DNA from: Bradyrhizobium sp. 190
GTDB lineage: Bacteria > Pseudomonadota > Alphaproteobacteria > Rhizobiales > Xanthobacteraceae
DNA: 64,000 nucleotides
Assembly: GCF_023073415.1 (NCBI RefSeq)
Contig: NZ_JADPJL010000005.1
Coordinates: 124,001 to 188,000 of the forward strand
Reading direction: 5' to 3'
Shown: one piece after another, positions 9,486 to 18,041 of the stretch
How positions within the stretch are numbered: the first letter of the stretch is position 1
Layout of the letters: every line of letters begins with the position of its first letter
Made by a program: the position numbers and the translations under genes
Notes under the pieces: generated by a model
Database searches by the model: none
The model's input: only the letters and a program-made list of their open reading frames with translations
Told to the model about the DNA's origin: nothing

Positions 9486-9530
9486 GCGAACAGGAGGCGG
9501 CGAATAGACTATTCGCCGCTCACCGTTCGC
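9486..9530. repeat. Nested hairpin between rpsM and rpsK
   Basis: GCGGCGAATAG (9497-9507) and CTATTCGCCGC (9509-9519) are perfectly complementary around a single base, and GCGAAC (9486-9491) with GTTCGC (9525-9530) forms an outer pair. No T-run follows, and rpsK continues downstream. It may be a dispersed palindromic repeat or an RNA-processing or stability element. Confidence 0.6.
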
Positions 9531-9590
9531 TTCTTAGGTGTAGCCGCTGGCAGTACGGCGGCGTTTGAGATCACAGGAAGGTTTTAGGTA

Positions 9591-9980
9591 ATGGGCAAGG
9601 AAGCCACCCGCGTACGCCGTCGCGAACGCAAGAATATCGCCTCGGGTATCGCGCACGTCAATTCGTCGTTCAACAACACGACCATCACCATCACCGATGC
9701 GCAGGGCAACACCATTGCCTGGTCGTCGGCCGGCACGATGGGCTTCAAGGGCTCGCGCAAGTCGACCCCCTATGCCGCGCAGGTCGCGGCCGAAGACGTT
9801 TCCAAGAAGGCGCAGGAACACGGCATGCGCACACTGGAAGTGGAAGTTGCCGGTCCGGGTTCGGGCCGTGAATCGGCGCTTCGTGCGCTGCAGGCGGCGG
9901 GCTTCACCGTGACGTCGATTCGCGACGTGACGACGATCCCGCACAATGGTTGCCGTCCGCGCAAGCGCCGGCGCGTCTGA
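9591..9980 (+). CDS. rpsK: 30S ribosomal protein S11
   Basis: uS11 forms part of the platform near the mRNA exit. The 129-residue protein contains [19 protein letters not shown], the [11 protein letters not shown] segment, and ends with the family signature [22 protein letters not shown]. An AGGAAGG site precedes the ATG. It is the first gene after the rpsM hairpin. Confidence 0.98.
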   Translation: MGKEATRVRRRERKNIASGIAHVNSSFNNTTITITDAQGNTIAWSSAGTMGFKGSRKSTPYAAQVAAEDVSKKAQEHGMRTLEVEVAGPGSGRESALRALQAAGFTVTSIRDVTTIPHNGCRPRKRRRV

Positions 9981-10119
9981 CGTCTGGTCGCGCGCGGCTC
10001 GCACCGCCTCGCGATTGTTTTTGGAATTTTGACTGCCGCGGACTGATCCGCGGATCTCCAACGCCAGTGATTTGAAGGCAAATCGACTGGCCGGTCTATT
10101 GACCCGAAGGGGTGACAAA

Positions 10120-11139
10120 GTGACGATCCAGAAAAATTGGCAAGAACTCATTCGACCGAACAAGCTGCAGGTAACGCCGGGCACCGATGCGACCCGGTTT
10201 GCAACCGTCGTAGCCGAACCGCTCGAGCGCGGCTTTGGCCAGACGCTCGGTAACGCGCTGCGCCGCATCCTACTGTCGTCGCTGCAGGGCGCCGCCGTGC
10301 AGTCGGTGCACATCGACGGCGTGCTGCACGAGTTCTCCTCGATCGCGGGCGTTCGCGAGGACGTCACCGACATCGTGCTCAACATCAAGGACATCTCGAT
10401 CAAGATGCAGGGCGAAGGCCCCAAGCGCATGGTCGTGAAGAAGTCCGGCCCGGGCGTCGTCACCGCCGGCGACATCCAGACCGTCGGCGACGTCGTGGTG
10501 CTCAATCCCGACCTGCAGATCTGCACGCTGGACGAGGGCGCGGAAATCCGCATGGAGTTCACGGTTGCCGCCGGCAAGGGCTACGTCGCCGCCGAGCGTA
10601 ACCGGCCCGAGGACGCGCCGATCGGCCTGATCCCGGTCGACAGCCTGTTCTCGCCCGTGCGCAAGGTCTCCTACAAGGTCGAGAACACCCGCGAGGGCCA
10701 GATCCTCGACTACGACAAGCTGACCATGACGATCGAGACCAACGGCGCGATCTCGCCGGAAGACGCGGTGGCCTATGCCGCCCGCATCCTGCAGGATCAG
10801 CTCAACGTGTTCGTGAACTTCGAAGAGCCGCGCAAGGAAGTGGCGCAGGAGATCATCCCCGATCTCGCCTTCAACCCGGCGTTCCTCAAGAAGGTCGACG
10901 AGCTCGAACTGTCGGTGCGTTCGGCAAACTGCCTGAAGAACGACAACATCGTCTACATCGGCGACCTCGTGCAGAAGTCGGAAGCGGAAATGCTCCGCAC
11001 CCCGAACTTCGGCCGCAAGTCGCTGAACGAGATCAAGGAAGTGCTGGCCCAGATGGGTCTGCATCTCGGCATGGAAGTGCCGGGCTGGCCGCCGGAGAAC
11101 ATCGACGAGCTCGCCAAGCGCTTCGAAGATCACTACTGA
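10120..11139 (+). CDS. rpoA: DNA-directed RNA polymerase subunit alpha
   Basis: RpoA dimerises to seed core RNA polymerase assembly and contacts UP elements and activators. The 339-residue product has the N-terminal domain with [20 protein letters not shown] and the C-terminal helix-hairpin-helix domain with [43 protein letters not shown] use the GTG at 10120 ([11 protein letters not shown]), preceded by GAAGGGG; the frame extends 16 codons further upstream. The gene order rpsK-rpoA-rplQ lacks rpsD, which is typical of alphaproteobacteria. Confidence 0.97.
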   Translation: MTIQKNWQELIRPNKLQVTPGTDATRFATVVAEPLERGFGQTLGNALRRILLSSLQGAAVQSVHIDGVLHEFSSIAGVREDVTDIVLNIKDISIKMQGEGPKRMVVKKSGPGVVTAGDIQTVGDVVVLNPDLQICTLDEGAEIRMEFTVAAGKGYVAAERNRPEDAPIGLIPVDSLFSPVRKVSYKVENTREGQILDYDKLTMTIETNGAISPEDAVAYAARILQDQLNVFVNFEEPRKEVAQEIIPDLAFNPAFLKKVDELELSVRSANCLKNDNIVYIGDLVQKSEAEMLRTPNFGRKSLNEIKEVLAQMGLHLGMEVPGWPPENIDELAKRFEDHY

Positions 11140-11262
11140 GTCGAAAGTTATCGTCGTGGCCGGGGAATCCCGGCCATTACGTTATCGGGCGAACGCAGGC
11201 AGCCCACCTGAGCAACAAGTCCGACGAACCGTCGCGACGAAGACAAATCAAGGAATAGTTCA

Positions 11263-11679
11263 ATGCGTCACGGCAAGGTTCATCGTAAGCTCAACCGCAC
11301 CGCCGAGCATCGCAAGGCGATGTTCGCCAACATGTGCGCGGCGCTGATCAAGCACGAGCAGATCGTCACCACGCTCCCGAAGGCGAAGGAATTGCGCCCG
11401 ATCGTCGAGAAGCTGGTCACCCTCGGCAAGAAGGGCGGGCTGGCGCTGCGCCGCCAGGCGATCTCCGAGATGCGCGACAAGGATCAGGTCAAGAAGCTGT
11501 TCGACACGCTGGCGCCCCGCTACAAGGACCGCCAGGGCGGCTACACCCGCATCATCAAGGCTGGCTTCCGCTACGGCGACAACGCCCCGATGGCCGTGAT
11601 CGAGTTCGTCGACCGCGACGTCGATGCCAAGGGCCAGGATTCCGGCCCGGTGCAGGAGAAGGAAGCCGAAGCGGCTTAA
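11263..11679 (+). CDS. rplQ: 50S ribosomal protein L17
   Basis: bL17 is a surface protein of the large subunit. The 138-residue product starts [24 protein letters not shown] and contains [23 protein letters not shown], both family signatures, plus a Glu/Ala-rich C-terminal extension. It is the last gene of the ribosomal cluster, and a strong terminator follows within 25 bases. Confidence 0.98.
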   Translation: MRHGKVHRKLNRTAEHRKAMFANMCAALIKHEQIVTTLPKAKELRPIVEKLVTLGKKGGLALRRQAISEMRDKDQVKKLFDTLAPRYKDRQGGYTRIIKAGFRYGDNAPMAVIEFVDRDVDAKGQDSGPVQEKEAEAA

Positions 11680-11701
11680 GTCTTTCAGAATCGCAAGTTT
11701 C

Positions 11702-11733
11702 AAAAGCGGCGCCTTTGGGCGCCGCTTTTTTTG
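11702..11733 (+). terminator. Rho-independent terminator of the ribosomal cluster
   Basis: AAGCGGCGCC and GGCGCCGCTT form a near-perfect G+C-rich stem with a short TTTG loop, followed by a run of T residues. It lies about 23 bases after the rplQ stop and closes the S10/spc/alpha supercluster. Confidence 0.93.
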
Positions 11734-11817
11734 TCGGCTAACGCGCTCGTTATCTCCTCACCATGTGTGGGCGTGGGTTGATAGGAACCCTCGGGGACTG
11801 CAGGCGTTTTACAATGC

Positions 11818-12276
11818 ATGAGCCGTGCTTTCGTCAAGGACACCGAGGACGTCGAGGATCTGCCTGACCGGCCGATCTCCGATCTTCCGAATGATGTAAC
11901 CGCTGAAGGTCTCCGCCGGATCGAGGAAGCGTTGGCCGCAGCGCAAGCGGCCCAGGCTGCGGCGCAATCCGCCGGGGACCGGACGGCCCTGGCCAGCGCC
12001 CGCCGCGATGTCCGCTATTGGAGCGCGCGCCGCGCTACGGCGACGGTGATCCCGGAGCCTACGGACAATTCAGTCGTGCGGCTCGGCCACACCGTCACCA
12101 TCGTACGCGAGGATGACCGCCGGCAGACGTTCCGGATCGTCGGTGAAGACGAGGCCGATCCCGCGCGAGGGACGATCTCGCACGCATCGCCGCTGGCGCG
12201 CGCGCTGTTCGGCAAGGGTGTCGGCGATGTCGTCGTCATCGCCGGTGGCGAAGCGGAAATCCTGGAAATCCGGTGA
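11818..12276 (+). CDS. GreA/GreB-family elongation factor-like protein
   Basis: Gre factors rescue backtracked RNA polymerase by stimulating transcript cleavage. The C-terminal half of this 152-residue protein (about residues 80-152) matches the GreA/GreB FKBP-like domain: VRLGHTVTI, then DDRRQTFRIVGEDEAD, SPLARALFGKGVGDVV and a final EIL strand. The N-terminal half is Ala/Gln-rich and could form the coiled-coil arm, but it lacks the clear acidic-tip pattern of GreA, so cleavage stimulation is uncertain. It is transcribed in the same direction as the ribosomal cluster but behind its terminator. The ribosome-binding site is weak. Alternative: an Rnk-like RNA-polymerase-binding protein. Confidence 0.8.
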   Translation: MSRAFVKDTEDVEDLPDRPISDLPNDVTAEGLRRIEEALAAAQAAQAAAQSAGDRTALASARRDVRYWSARRATATVIPEPTDNSVVRLGHTVTIVREDDRRQTFRIVGEDEADPARGTISHASPLARALFGKGVGDVVVIAGGEAEILEIR

Positions 12277-12304
12277 TCTGCAAAACCATCCGGCGAGGTG
12301 AGGG

Positions 12305-12601
12305 ATGCCAGCCTATGTCATTTCCGAAGTTGAGATGCGCGATGCGGCGGGCTTCGAGGTCTATCGCGCCATCGCCGCGAAAACGATCGCGCAGTATGGC
12401 GGGCGCTATCTGGTGCGCGGCGGCGCTGCAAGCGTGATCGAAGGTAGCCCACCGCCGAAAGCCGTCATTGTCGTCGAATTTCCGACCATGGAACGTCTGC
12501 GCGAATGGTACGCCTCGCAGGAATACGCCGAGGCGCTGAAGGTACGGCAGACTGCGCTCGATCGGCGACTGATCTTCGTTGAGGGCGTGGCGCCGGTTTG
12601 A
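12305..12601 (+). CDS. DUF1330 family protein
   Basis: A small 98-residue protein of the dimeric alpha-beta barrel type. It shows the DUF1330 pattern: AYVISEVEMRDAAGFEVYR at the start, GGRYLVRGG in the middle, then VIVVEFPTMERLREWYASQEYAEALKVR. The biochemical role of the family is not established. A GAGGTGAGG ribosome-binding site precedes the ATG, and the gene lies 28 bases after the GreA-like gene, so they may be co-transcribed. Confidence 0.88.
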   Translation: MPAYVISEVEMRDAAGFEVYRAIAAKTIAQYGGRYLVRGGAASVIEGSPPPKAVIVVEFPTMERLREWYASQEYAEALKVRQTALDRRLIFVEGVAPV

Positions 12602-12752
12602 GTTTGCATCGAGTGGCGCGCCGAAGCGGCACCTCAGGCGAGGCGATGTCGTTGCGTTTCAACGCGAAGTGGAGCTGAATTCTTCCCGGAACAAGAGCGT
12701 AAAAAATCTGTTTTTCCTGCAGCCGCGCTGATGCGGTTTGAGGAGGAACCAG

Positions 12753-13094
12753 ATGAAGAAGCTGTTCATGATTGCGGCCGCCGCGTCGCTGGTTGCGACG
12801 ATGGCCAACGCGCAGACCACCGTCGAGACGACGACCGGAGCTGCTGGCGCGACGGTCCGGATCGAGCCGGAATATCGCACCCGGATCAAGAGCTATGTGA
12901 CCGAGCAGAAGATCCGCCCGGTGGAAACACGCGAACGAATTGTCGTTGGCGCCAAGGTGCCGACCGACGTCGAACTCGAGGCGGTGCCTTCGGATTGGGG
13001 TCCGTCAGTGACGAAGTATCGCTACGTCTATTCAGGCAATCGCGTGATGCTGGTCGATCCCGGCACGCGCACGGTGGTGCATGAAATCGACTAA
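12753..13094 (+). CDS. DUF1236 exported protein
   Basis: The 113-residue product starts with a signal peptide (MKKLFMIAAAASLVATMANAQ, cleavage likely after NAQ). A DUF1236-type domain follows, with RTRIKSYVTEQKIRPVETRERIVVGAKVP and the closing VPSDWGPSVTKYRYVYSGNRVMLVDPGTRTVVHEI. Function is unknown; such proteins are periplasmic or envelope-associated in rhizobia. An AGGAGGAACC site fixes the ATG at 12753. The shared terminator at 13116 follows. Confidence 0.88.
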   Translation: MKKLFMIAAAASLVATMANAQTTVETTTGAAGATVRIEPEYRTRIKSYVTEQKIRPVETRERIVVGAKVPTDVELEAVPSDWGPSVTKYRYVYSGNRVMLVDPGTRTVVHEID

Positions 13095-13115
13095 GGTGCT
13101 CTCGCAGCGCCATGC

Positions 13116-13149
13116 AAAAAGGGCCGCCAGTCGGGCGGCCCTTTTCATT
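13116..13149. terminator. Bidirectional terminator between convergent genes
   Basis: AAAAAGGGCCGCC and GGGCGGCCCTTTT form a strong stem with A and T runs on the two sides. It lies between the DUF1236 gene and the convergent Gly/Tyr-rich gene, so it can serve both strands. Confidence 0.9.
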
Positions 13150-13157
13150 TTGCTGGA

Positions 13158-13574
13158 TCACCAGCGACGATAGTAGCCGCCGTAATACCGCGGACCATAG
13201 AAGCGCGGACCGCCATAGTAGGCATAGGCCGGGCGGATCACGCGGCGGTAGCGAACCACGGGGTAAGAATCGCCGTAATAGCCGCCATAGTAGGCCGGCG
13301 CGTATCCACCGCCGTAATACCCGCCATACCCGCCGCCGTAATACGCCGGCGCATAGCCGCCATAGTATCCGTAACCCGGGCCGTAACCGTAACCTGGACC
13401 ATAGGCGTAGGCGTTCGAAGCCAATCCGCCAATCACGGCGCCCGCGATCAGTCCGCCGGCCACGGCTGGGAAAAATCCCCCGCCGCGCCAGCGGGCCTCC
13501 GCCGGCGAAGGTGCCGTTACCGCCGTCAGGCCCAGGACCGCCGCTGCGGCCAAAGCCAAAGGTGCTTTCCTCAT
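13158..13574 (-). CDS. Gly/Tyr-rich exported protein
   Basis: The 138-residue product has a signal peptide (MRKAPLALAAAAVLGLTAVTAPSPAEA). A short hydrophobic Gly/Ala segment (FFPAVAGGLIAGAVIGGLA) follows, then a low-complexity C-terminal half made of repeated YGPGYGYG, YYGGYAPAYYGG and similar units. Such proteins are common in rhizobia and probably envelope- or surface-associated, but no function is established. The start is set by an AGGAG site 6-7 bases upstream of the ATG. The repeats could be prone to slippage. Confidence 0.85.
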   Translation of the reverse strand: MRKAPLALAAAAVLGLTAVTAPSPAEARWRGGGFFPAVAGGLIAGAVIGGLASNAYAYGPGYGYGPGYGYYGGYAPAYYGGGYGGYYGGGYAPAYYGGYYGDSYPVVRYRRVIRPAYAYYGGPRFYGPRYYGGYYRRW

Positions 13575-13844
13575 GGACAACTCCTTTCCGTAATCAGACA
13601 CCCGATCAACACATTTGGGTGAAGTTCGTTGCCTGAGCCGCGGGTTTGCAATGGCTTCACCCGCAGATTTAACTTTCATGAACGGGCGTTCAGGACGGCG
13701 CTGAAGTACATCCCCGTCCTGTCTGAAGGATCGTCAATTTTTTCCCGGTTTGGAACTCAAGGCTCCGTGAGGCTGTACGGCATTTTCGGGCAGAGCCGAG
13801 CGCACGCGATCCGCCTGTCAGCGTAGCCACAGACGAATATCGCC

Positions 13845-15335
13845 TCAGTCGAAATCCAGAAAACCCGGCCGGCCGGACATCGGCGGCTGGCGGCGCAGCC
13901 AGGCGAGGTCGGGGACGGGACGGGCCGTCTCTGGATTGGCGGCAAGCAGGGCCTCGATCTCGCGGGCAACCGAAAGCGTCGCGACATCGCCGCCGCGCGG
14001 GCCGATGATCTGGATGCCGAACGGCAATCCGGCGCCATCGCGGCCGGCCGGTATCGCCACCGCCGGGTGTCCGGCATTGGTCACGGCATAGGCCAGCGCC
14101 AGCCAGTGGAAATAGCTTTTGGTCGGCGTGCCGTCGATGGTGGCCGGGTAGAGCTCCGACCACGGCCGCGGGCTGATCGTGACCGTCGGCGCAATGACAA
14201 AATCATGTTCGCCGAAGAATTGTTGCCAGCTCCGGTAGAGCGCGGTCTGTAGCGAGAGCGCACGCGCGACGTCGAGAGCGGAATAGCCGAGCCCCTCGGC
14301 CACGTTGTCGCGAATATTGGGACCCACTTTGTCCGGATATTTCTCCGCAAGCTCACGGTGACGCCCCAGAAATGCGACGGCGCGCAAGATCCGGAACACC
14401 TCGTCGGCGTGGCTGCAATCCGGATGGGTCCATTCGAGGCTGCGGAATGCCGATCCGAACGTCGCGAGCTTCCTGAACGTCTCGGCGATGGCGCGCTCCG
14501 TCGGCGCGAATCCGAAATCGCACGTCGCGGCGATACGCAAGGTCGCGAGATCGGTCCTTGGCGGATCGCGGTAGGTCTCGCGCACGGGCGTTCCGCCGGC
14601 GTGAAGGATGGCCGACAGCGGATCGCGCGCGTCGCGATCCAGCATGCAGGAAAGCATCAGGCAGGCGTCCGATACATTTCTTGCCATTGGCCCAAGCTGC
14701 GAGATTTGCAGCCATGCCATGTTGCGGCTGTTGCTGGCGATCAGCCCGGGCGAGGGGCGGAATCCGACGACACCGCAAAAGGCGGCGGGATTCCTGACCG
14801 AGCCGCCGGTGTCCGAACCGGTCGCCAGCGGCACCATGCCGGTGGCGAGCGCCACCGCCGATCCGCCGGATGAGCCGGCGGCGGAGCGATCAGGGTCGAA
14901 CGGGTTGCCGGTGGCGCCATGAAGCGCGTTGCGGGTATTGCCGCCGGCGCCCCATTCGGGGACGTTGGTCTTGCCGACGACGATGGCGCCGGCGCGCTTG
15001 AGCATCGCGACAGCAGCCTCATCCTCGGCCGCGATGTTGTCCGCGAACAGCACGCTGCCGAAGCTCGTCGGCAGCCCCCTGGCGTCGATCAGGTCCTTCA
15101 CCCCGAGTGGAAGCCCGTGCAGCGGGCCGAGGCTATCGCCGCGCATCACGGCAGCCTCGCTCTCCTGCGCCGTCGCGCGCGCCGCCTCGAACGAGCGCGC
15201 AATGACCGCATTGACGGCGGGATCGATCTCCTCGATCCGCCGGATGCAACTGTCCATGAGTTCGACCGGCGAAAGCTTGCGTTCGCCGATCAGCGCCCGG
15301 ACCGTTACCGCGGGCAGATCGCACGGCTCGGTCAT
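13845..15335 (-). CDS. Amidase (amidase-signature family)
   Basis: Hydrolyses carboxylic amides through a Ser-cisSer-Lys triad. The 496-residue protein shows Lys80 (PLGVKD), the serine pair at 155-156 (AGSSGGSA) and the nucleophile Ser179 in GSDTGGSVRNPAAFCG, all at family spacing. Length fits bacterial amidases and AtzF/GatA relatives. No signal peptide is visible, so it is likely cytoplasmic. The Bug-type binding protein gene lies 7 bases upstream on the same strand, which suggests that the imported ligand or its derivative is an amide, but the substrate cannot be read from sequence. GatA is unlikely because no gatB or gatC neighbours are present. Confidence 0.9.
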   Translation of the reverse strand: MTEPCDLPAVTVRALIGERKLSPVELMDSCIRRIEEIDPAVNAVIARSFEAARATAQESEAAVMRGDSLGPLHGLPLGVKDLIDARGLPTSFGSVLFADNIAAEDEAAVAMLKRAGAIVVGKTNVPEWGAGGNTRNALHGATGNPFDPDRSAAGSSGGSAVALATGMVPLATGSDTGGSVRNPAAFCGVVGFRPSPGLIASNSRNMAWLQISQLGPMARNVSDACLMLSCMLDRDARDPLSAILHAGGTPVRETYRDPPRTDLATLRIAATCDFGFAPTERAIAETFRKLATFGSAFRSLEWTHPDCSHADEVFRILRAVAFLGRHRELAEKYPDKVGPNIRDNVAEGLGYSALDVARALSLQTALYRSWQQFFGEHDFVIAPTVTISPRPWSELYPATIDGTPTKSYFHWLALAYAVTNAGHPAVAIPAGRDGAGLPFGIQIIGPRGGDVATLSVAREIEALLAANPETARPVPDLAWLRRQPPMSGRPGFLDFD

Positions 15336-15342
15336 GTCGGGA

Positions 15343-16320
15343 TTACTCTTCCTTGATCCCGCCCTTGCGGGCCAGTTCCTTCATCTCGGCGGTTTCCTTG
15401 GCGATGAAGCCCGGCCAGTCCGGATAGCGCTTGAAGCCGGCTTCGTACCCGACCTTCTTAAAGCGCTCGATCACCGAAGGGCTTGCGATCGCCTCTTCCA
15501 GCACCGACGCCAGCCGGCCGCGGATGGCCGGGGGGATTCCCTTGGGGGCAACCAAGGTACCCCAGGAGACAAAATCGATATTGGGATAGCCGAGTTCGGC
15601 GAGCGTCGGAACGTCGGGAAGTAACGATGAGCGTTTGGCGGAGAACACCGCGAGCGGGCGAACCGCGCCGGATTCGAGCAGTGGCCTGATCGCGATCACG
15701 GTGTCCACGTGGTACTCGATATGCTTGCCCATCAGGTCGTTCATCGCCGGCGCGCTTCCCTTGTAGGGCAAATGCAACATCTTGATGCCGGCGCTCGATT
15801 TGAAGAGCTCGCCGGCGAAATGCGAAGTGGTCGCCACGCCGTAGGAGGCGAGCGACAGCTTGTCGGGATTGGCCTTGGCAGCCGCGACCAGTGCCGCGAC
15901 GTCCTTGATCGGATTGTCGCGATGGGTAACCAGCACCATGGTCAGGGTGCCGGTCTGGCCGATCGGCTCAAAATCCTTCGCGCTGTCGTACGGCACGTTC
16001 TCCTTCACGGCATTCTGCAGGGTGAAGGTCGAATTCGAGCTGGAGAGCAGGGTGTAGCCGTCAGGCGCCGCGTTGGCGGCTTCCTTCGCTGCGATCGTCG
16101 TACCGCCGCCGGGGCGGTTCAGCACGATCACGGGCTTGCCCAGACGCGCCTCGAGTTCGCCGGCAACGATGCGTCCGACGACGTCGGAGGCCCCGCCGGC
16201 CGGAAAGGGCACGATCAACTGCAGCGGTTTTTCGGGGTAGGTGCCTTGGGCTGTTGCGATCGAGGCACAAGCAACCACACAGGCCGACGCTATCGCGGCC
16301 CCCAGAAACATCCGTATCAT
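15343..16320 (-). CDS. TctC/Bug-family periplasmic binding protein
   Basis: Bug proteins are periplasmic solute receptors, some serving tripartite tricarboxylate transporters and others acting as orphan sensors. The 325-residue product has a signal peptide ending near SIATAQG. Family hallmarks follow: YPEKPLQLIVPFPAGGASDVVGR, NRPGGGTTIAAKEAANAAPDGYTLL, and LLDVPTLAELGYP-like text near residue 230. No tctA or tctB membrane genes are nearby, so it is an orphan receptor. It is transcribed just upstream of the amidase gene and probably shares its promoter. Confidence 0.92.
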   Translation of the reverse strand: MIRMFLGAAIASACVVACASIATAQGTYPEKPLQLIVPFPAGGASDVVGRIVAGELEARLGKPVIVLNRPGGGTTIAAKEAANAAPDGYTLLSSSNSTFTLQNAVKENVPYDSAKDFEPIGQTGTLTMVLVTHRDNPIKDVAALVAAAKANPDKLSLASYGVATTSHFAGELFKSSAGIKMLHLPYKGSAPAMNDLMGKHIEYHVDTVIAIRPLLESGAVRPLAVFSAKRSSLLPDVPTLAELGYPNIDFVSWGTLVAPKGIPPAIRGRLASVLEEAIASPSVIERFKKVGYEAGFKRYPDWPGFIAKETAEMKELARKGGIKEE

Positions 16321-16448
16321 GTCGAAACAGGTCTCCTGTCTTCCGTGTTCCCCGGCAATTCGCGCCGGGGTTCTCGGCGACAGCCGTCCCGGATCGATGG
16401 AACAGGGTCCCTTGAATCGACGTCCCGATCAACCCTGTTGTAGGGTAG

Positions 16449-17462
16449 CTACCAGCCCTCCAGCACGATCTTGCCGCGCGACTTGCCGCTTTCCAGCAGC
16501 GCGTGGGCGCGCTTCAGATTGGCGGCGTTGATGGTGCCGAAAGTCTGGTCGAGAGTGGTGCGCAGGACGCCCTTGTCGATCAGGTCTGCCACGTCGTTGA
16601 GCAGATGATGCTGAGCGATCATATCGGCTGTCTGGAACGAGGAGCGTGTGAACATCGATTCCCAGTGGATCGAGACCGCCTTGCCCTTGAAGGCAGAGAC
16701 AGTGAATTCCGGGGGATCGTCGATCAGGCCGAACTTGCCTTGCGGCGCGATGAAATCCGCGATCGCCTTGTAATGCTGGTCGGTGAAGGTGAGGCTCGCG
16801 ACCAGGGCGACCGGCGGCACCTTCAGCTTCTCGATCTGCTCTTTCATCAGTTTGGAATGGTCGACCACTGCATGTGCACCGAGATCGAGGCACCATTTCT
16901 GCGACTCGGGGCGCGTGGCGGTGGCGACAACTGTCAGGCCGGTGAGGCGGCGCGCGAGCTGGATCAGGATCGAGCCGACGCCACCGGCGCCGCCGGTAAT
17001 CAGTAGCGTGCGCGGATCGACGCTCTTGCCCGGCACGGCGCCGAGCCGGTCGAACAGCAATTCCCATGCGGTGATCGAGGTCAGTGGCAGCGCTGCGGCC
17101 TGCGCGAACGACAGCGATTTCGGCTTTTTGCCGACGATACGTTCGTCGACCAGATGAAATTCCGCATTCGTGCCCTGGCGCAGGATCGAGCCGGCGTAGA
17201 ACACTTCGTCGCCCGCCTTGAACAGGGTGACGTCGGGGCCGACGGCATCGACGATTCCGGCGGCGTCATAGCCCAGGATTTTGGTCTCGCCCTCGGGCGG
17301 GGCGGCGCGTTTGCGGACCTTGTAATCGACCGGGTTGGCCGAGATCGCCTTGACGGCGACTCTGATGTCGCGGCCCTTCGGTTCCGGCTTGGCGGTCTCG
17401 AAATCGATCAGCGAATCCGCATCCTCGATCGGGAGCGATTTTTTGTATCCGACGGCCTTCAT
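16449..17462 (-). CDS. Zinc-type alcohol dehydrogenase / quinone oxidoreductase-like protein
   Basis: A medium-chain dehydrogenase/reductase of 337 residues. It has the GroES-like N-terminal half (NPVDYKVRKR, ILGYDAAGIVDAVG) and the NADPH-binding Rossmann motif GGAGGVGSILIQLA at about residues 152-165. The catalytic-zinc ligands of true alcohol dehydrogenases are not obvious, so it is more likely an NADPH:quinone or enone reductase of the ZADH group. The start at 17462 (MKAVGYKKSL) is where homology begins. It is divergent from an HxlR-type regulator, a common arrangement in which the regulator controls the reductase in response to electrophiles or quinones. Confidence 0.9.
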   Translation of the reverse strand: MKAVGYKKSLPIEDADSLIDFETAKPEPKGRDIRVAVKAISANPVDYKVRKRAAPPEGETKILGYDAAGIVDAVGPDVTLFKAGDEVFYAGSILRQGTNAEFHLVDERIVGKKPKSLSFAQAAALPLTSITAWELLFDRLGAVPGKSVDPRTLLITGGAGGVGSILIQLARRLTGLTVVATATRPESQKWCLDLGAHAVVDHSKLMKEQIEKLKVPPVALVASLTFTDQHYKAIADFIAPQGKFGLIDDPPEFTVSAFKGKAVSIHWESMFTRSSFQTADMIAQHHLLNDVADLIDKGVLRTTLDQTFGTINAANLKRAHALLESGKSRGKIVLEGW

Positions 17463-17543
17463 GCCGGTGTCTCCTGCGTCGTTTGGAAAGATCGGTTTCC
17501 TAACTGTCGCGCTGGCATCAACTTGGCAAGTACTGTAAATTCG

Positions 17544-17556
17544 GGGAACTAGTCCC
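17544..17556. promoter_or_regulatory. Possible operator in the reductase/HxlR intergenic region
   Basis: GGGAACTAGTCCC is an imperfect palindrome centred on ACTAGT in the 120-base gap between the divergent reductase and regulator genes. HxlR proteins bind short inverted repeats in such gaps, so this is a candidate site. It is short and imperfect. Confidence 0.3.
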
Positions 17557-17582
17557 TGTTTGGATACTATTGGGAAAAACTC

Positions 17583-17960
17583 ATGAAACGGCGAAATTTT
17601 GCCCACCGACCCGGCTGCGCGGTCGAGGCAACGCTCGATCTGATCGACGGCAAGTGGAAGGGCGTCATCCTGTTCCACCTCCAGGCCGGCACCCAGCGTT
17701 TTGGGGAGTTGCGGCGGCGGATGCCCGGCATTACCCAGCGCATGCTGACCAAGCAGCTTCGCGCGCTCGAGGACGACAAGCTCGTGATCCGCAAGGTCTA
17801 TGCCGAGGTGCCGCCGCGGGTCGAATACACGCTGTCGGACATTGGCGAGAGCCTGCGGCCCGTGATCGAGACGCTGCGGGCGTGGGGCGAGGGCCATCAG
17901 GAAAGACTATCCTGTGCGCCGGCGCCAGACGCCGTCAAAACGCCCGATCGCGCGGCCTGA
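17583..17960 (+). CDS. HxlR-family transcriptional regulator
   Basis: The 125-residue protein is a winged helix-turn-helix factor of the HxlR (DUF24) type. It has Cys11 near the start (RPGCAVEATLDLIDGKWK), then the helix-turn-helix RFGELRRRMPGITQRMLTKQLRALEDDKLV and the wing YAEVPPRVEYTLSDIGESL. A conserved N-terminal cysteine in this family can sense quinones or aldehydes by modification. The divergent quinone-reductase-like gene is the obvious target. Confidence 0.92.
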   Translation: MKRRNFAHRPGCAVEATLDLIDGKWKGVILFHLQAGTQRFGELRRRMPGITQRMLTKQLRALEDDKLVIRKVYAEVPPRVEYTLSDIGESLRPVIETLRAWGEGHQERLSCAPAPDAVKTPDRAA

Positions 17961-18041
17961 TTACTGGTATTGCGTTCGCTTTATCTTCTCTCGTTGCCGC
18001 CCCGCATCTATATGTGTGGCGCCAAATTCCAGGATTTTCGC

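Noticed and set aside
10270-11133. 287-codon minus-strand frame opposite rpoA
   Set aside because: Asp/His/Arg-rich mirror of the rpoA coding strand, with no protein features.
15709-16443. 244-codon plus-strand frame opposite the Bug gene
   Set aside because: Antisense shadow of a clear binding-protein gene.
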